Shown one piece after another: positions 5,083 through 7,343 of a stretch of DNA of 7,343 nucleotides. This stretch comes from Thiotrichaceae bacterium. Its GTDB lineage: Bacteria; Pseudomonadota; Gammaproteobacteria; Thiotrichales; Thiotrichaceae. Position numbers and translations under genes: made by a program. The first letter of the stretch is position 1. Each line of letters begins with the position of its first letter. The notes beneath the pieces are model-generated. The model was not told where the DNA came from and did not search any database. It was given only the letters and a program-made list of their open reading frames with translations. The stretch lies in NCBI GenBank assembly GCA_027009095.1, contig JALVDG010000405.1, positions 1 through 7,343 on the forward strand, in the 5' to 3' direction.

Positions 5083-7317
5083 TTACAGCATATTTAGAGG
5101 ATCAACATCAACAGACCACCTAATACTACTAGGCTTTTTATAAGCTTGTAGCTTTGTTATTGCAATCGATAAAATGCCGTGCAAAACACTTCTTTGAGTT
5201 GCATTTATCAATAGCTGAGAGCGATATCTATTGGCTCTCTTTTCCATCGGCGATGGTACTGGTCCAAGTAGTGAAATATCAACCTTCCCCTGAATATGTA
5301 TAGAAAGTTCTGCAACTAATTGATGTAAAAATTTTAAACCTTGTCCCTGATCATTTGCACTTACTCTAATCAATACTTGAAATCCAAACGGTGGGTAAGC
5401 CCACGTTTTACGTTCAGACAATAATTGTTTCGCAATGTTCAAATAACCATTGCCTAATAAATGAGTAAGCAGTGGATGTTCAGGTTGTGATGTTTGTAGC
5501 AATACACGTCCTTTTTTCTCTCCTCTTCCTGCGCGACCGCTCACTTGAATAATTTGTTGTGCTAATTCTTCTTGTGCTCGGTAGTCCATACTAAACAAAG
5601 ATTGATCAACATCTAAAATGCCAACTAAGGTTAAATTTGGGAAGTCATGCCCCTTGGTTAACATTTGTGTACCAATTAATATCACGGGCTTTCCTTGTCG
5701 TACAATGGCTAATTTACGATCTAATGACCCTTTACGACTGGTGGTATCTCGATCAATACGAACGACAGGAGTATCAGGAAAGTGAGTTTGTAACACTTGC
5801 TCAATACGCTCAGTCCCTTGTCCTTGGGTTGTAATGCCTGTGTGATGGCAACTAGGACATTTGTTCGTCACCGTTTGCTCGTAATGACAATGATGACAAA
5901 TTGTTTTTCTATGACTAGCGTGATAGGTCATATTGGTATCACAAGAGGGACATACGGCATGCCAGCCACAACTAGGGCAATATAAAACAGGCGCAAAGCC
6001 ACGACGATTTAAAAACAACATGGTTTGATTACCCGCATCGATATGTTGTTTTATTTCCTTCATTAATAAGGGGGAGATACCTGCTTCTAAAGGAACCCCT
6101 CTAATATCTTGTAGCAACATATCTGGGCGACGGCGTGAACCTGGACGACTATTTAAGCGTATATAATGGTATCGTTTGCGTTCAACATTTTGCAATGACT
6201 CAAGGGAAGGGGTAGCACTACCTAAAACAACAGGTATCTTTAGATCAAAACTACGCTTAATCGCCAGATCACGTCCATGATAACGAAATCCTTCCTGCTG
6301 TTTAAAAGAATTATCATGCTCTTCATCGACAATAATAATGCCAAGGTTCGCAAGAGGCGAAAATACCGCAGAGCGAGTACCAATCACAATATCTACTTCT
6401 AAATTTTTTGCCGCTAGCCAAGCTAAAGTTCGCTCACCATCTGATAACGCTGAGTGAATCGCAATTACCTTATACTGCGGAAAATATTGCTGAAAACGGT
6501 TAAATAATTGCGGGGTTAAGCCAATTTCTGGGACTAATATAAGCGCTTGCTTCCCTTTTTTAAGGATAGGCTCAATAGTGCGTAAATAAATCTCAGTTTT
6601 TCCACTGCCTGTAATGCCGTGTAATAGCACAGGCTTAATCACATCATCTTGATAAAAAGTGTCAAGTTGCGCTAAGACCCCCTGTTGTTCTTCGGTAAGC
6701 TTAATATCTTTATCAGCAGTGATATTTCTTGAGATAACAGGAAGTGTTGCTGATTTTTTTTGCTTAACAACAAGTTCTTTCTTCTCTAACTCTTTTAACA
6801 AGTTACGCCAGCTAGATACTCCCTCACTTTCTAGCTGATCTTTTATTTGTTGCTCACTCACCCACTCCTGATGCTTTTCTTTATTTAAAAAATCCCATAA
6901 CTGACGTTGCTTGGGTGCTCTTGATAATAAATCATCCGCCTGTTCTTTTTTTGATGATTGCACTTGCCAGACAGTCACTTTAGGTAACGCTTTTCCCTTG
7001 CGTAAAGGCGCTGGAATCGCATTAAAAATCACATCACCAATAGGATGATGATAATACTGGCTTGCCCAGTACAATAATTTTAAAGAACTTTTCTCCAATA
7101 AAGGCTCAGTATCTAATACCTCTAGTATCTTGCGTAGCCTTTTAAACTCACTTTTATCCGTAATCTCTACCACGATACCTGTAGTAACACTTCGACCTAA
7201 TGGCACACGCACACGACAACCGAGCGATGCTTGCAGATCATCAGGGCAACGGTAGTCGAGTAAAGTATAAAGCGGTCGAGGAACAGCAATACGAAGAATA
7301 TTTTTGTGAAGTGTCAT
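5083..7317 (-). CDS. priA: primosomal protein N', replication-restart helicase PriA
   Basis: This complete 744-residue PriA (E. coli 732) recognises stalled or repaired forks and reloads the replicative helicase through PriB/DnaT or PriC. In order: a 3'-DNA-binding domain (about 1-105), a winged helix (about 125-190), and helicase lobe 1 with Walker A GITGSGKT (234-241), the DEEH box (331-334) and GSATPSLES (366-374). The zinc region has eight cysteines in four CxxC pairs (447/450, 456/459, 474/477, 487/490). Lobe 2 follows, with GTQMLTKGHDFPN (549-561) and QVSGRAGRG (591-599), then a C-terminal domain ending SVDVDPLNML. All catalytic and zinc residues are present. The ATG at 7315-7317 starts the usual N-terminal beta strand; no strong ribosome binding site is seen in the 26 bases left before the window edge, where the frame stays open. 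It is transcribed toward the ftsN-like gene. Confidence 0.99.
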   Translation of the reverse strand: MTLHKNILRIAVPRPLYTLLDYRCPDDLQASLGCRVRVPLGRSVTTGIVVEITDKSEFKRLRKILEVLDTEPLLEKSSLKLLYWASQYYHHPIGDVIFNAIPAPLRKGKALPKVTVWQVQSSKKEQADDLLSRAPKQRQLWDFLNKEKHQEWVSEQQIKDQLESEGVSSWRNLLKELEKKELVVKQKKSATLPVISRNITADKDIKLTEEQQGVLAQLDTFYQDDVIKPVLLHGITGSGKTEIYLRTIEPILKKGKQALILVPEIGLTPQLFNRFQQYFPQYKVIAIHSALSDGERTLAWLAAKNLEVDIVIGTRSAVFSPLANLGIIIVDEEHDNSFKQQEGFRYHGRDLAIKRSFDLKIPVVLGSATPSLESLQNVERKRYHYIRLNSRPGSRRRPDMLLQDIRGVPLEAGISPLLMKEIKQHIDAGNQTMLFLNRRGFAPVLYCPSCGWHAVCPSCDTNMTYHASHRKTICHHCHYEQTVTNKCPSCHHTGITTQGQGTERIEQVLQTHFPDTPVVRIDRDTTSRKGSLDRKLAIVRQGKPVILIGTQMLTKGHDFPNLTLVGILDVDQSLFSMDYRAQEELAQQIIQVSGRAGRGEKKGRVLLQTSQPEHPLLTHLLGNGYLNIAKQLLSERKTWAYPPFGFQVLIRVSANDQGQGLKFLHQLVAELSIHIQGKVDISLLGPVPSPMEKRANRYRSQLLINATQRSVLHGILSIAITKLQAYKKPSSIRWSVDVDPLNML

Positions 7318-7343
7318 AATAAAATAATAACAGAAGCGAGGAT

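Noticed and set aside
5637..5985. Plus-strand open frames at 5637-5834 and 5797-5985
   Set aside because: Both lie entirely antisense to the PriA zinc-binding and helicase region.

Overview
This AT-rich window most likely comes from a low-GC gammaproteobacterial chromosome. The main evidence is a full-length PriA next to an FtsN-type SPOR-domain division protein whose motif is of the gammaproteobacterial kind, plus a complete FolE2. No phage, plasmid or CRISPR signature is visible, and I cannot name the genus from sequence alone.

Layout, left to right. (1) 1-1098 (+) is the C-terminal part of an SMC/SbcC-like ATPase cut by the window edge. It carries two membrane helices before a coiled coil, an arrangement recalling the YhaN (SbcE) group. 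(2) 1099-1779 holds no intact gene. It contains a cluster of hairpins, a minus-strand intrinsic terminator (1335-1354), a 73-codon minus-strand open frame without a start codon that looks like the 3' remnant of a gene (1382-1603), and a good sigma70-type promoter (1702-1730) for the next gene. (3) 1780-2754 (+) is folE2, making the first folate/queuosine intermediate, followed by a terminator hairpin lying between 12-bp direct repeats. (4) 2893-3615 (-) is a YdjM-type membrane metal-dependent hydrolase, convergent with folE2. (5) 3676-3858 is a small non-coding inverted-repeat element of about 163 bp flanked by a perfect 10-bp direct repeat, read here as a MITE with its target-site duplication. 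(6) 3887-4739 (-) is the ftsN-like gene with its own terminator. (7) 4740-5082 is a spacer with a probable ftsN promoter and a leader hairpin. (8) 5083-7317 (-) is complete priA.

The genes are mostly housekeeping and look independently transcribed: replication restart (priA), septal peptidoglycan (ftsN), folate/queuosine supply (folE2), a membrane hydrolase and a probable DNA-maintenance ATPase. I do not see one coordinated new system. The observations most worth following are the MITE-like element, the membrane-anchored SMC-like ATPase and the unrecognised minus-strand gene remnant.
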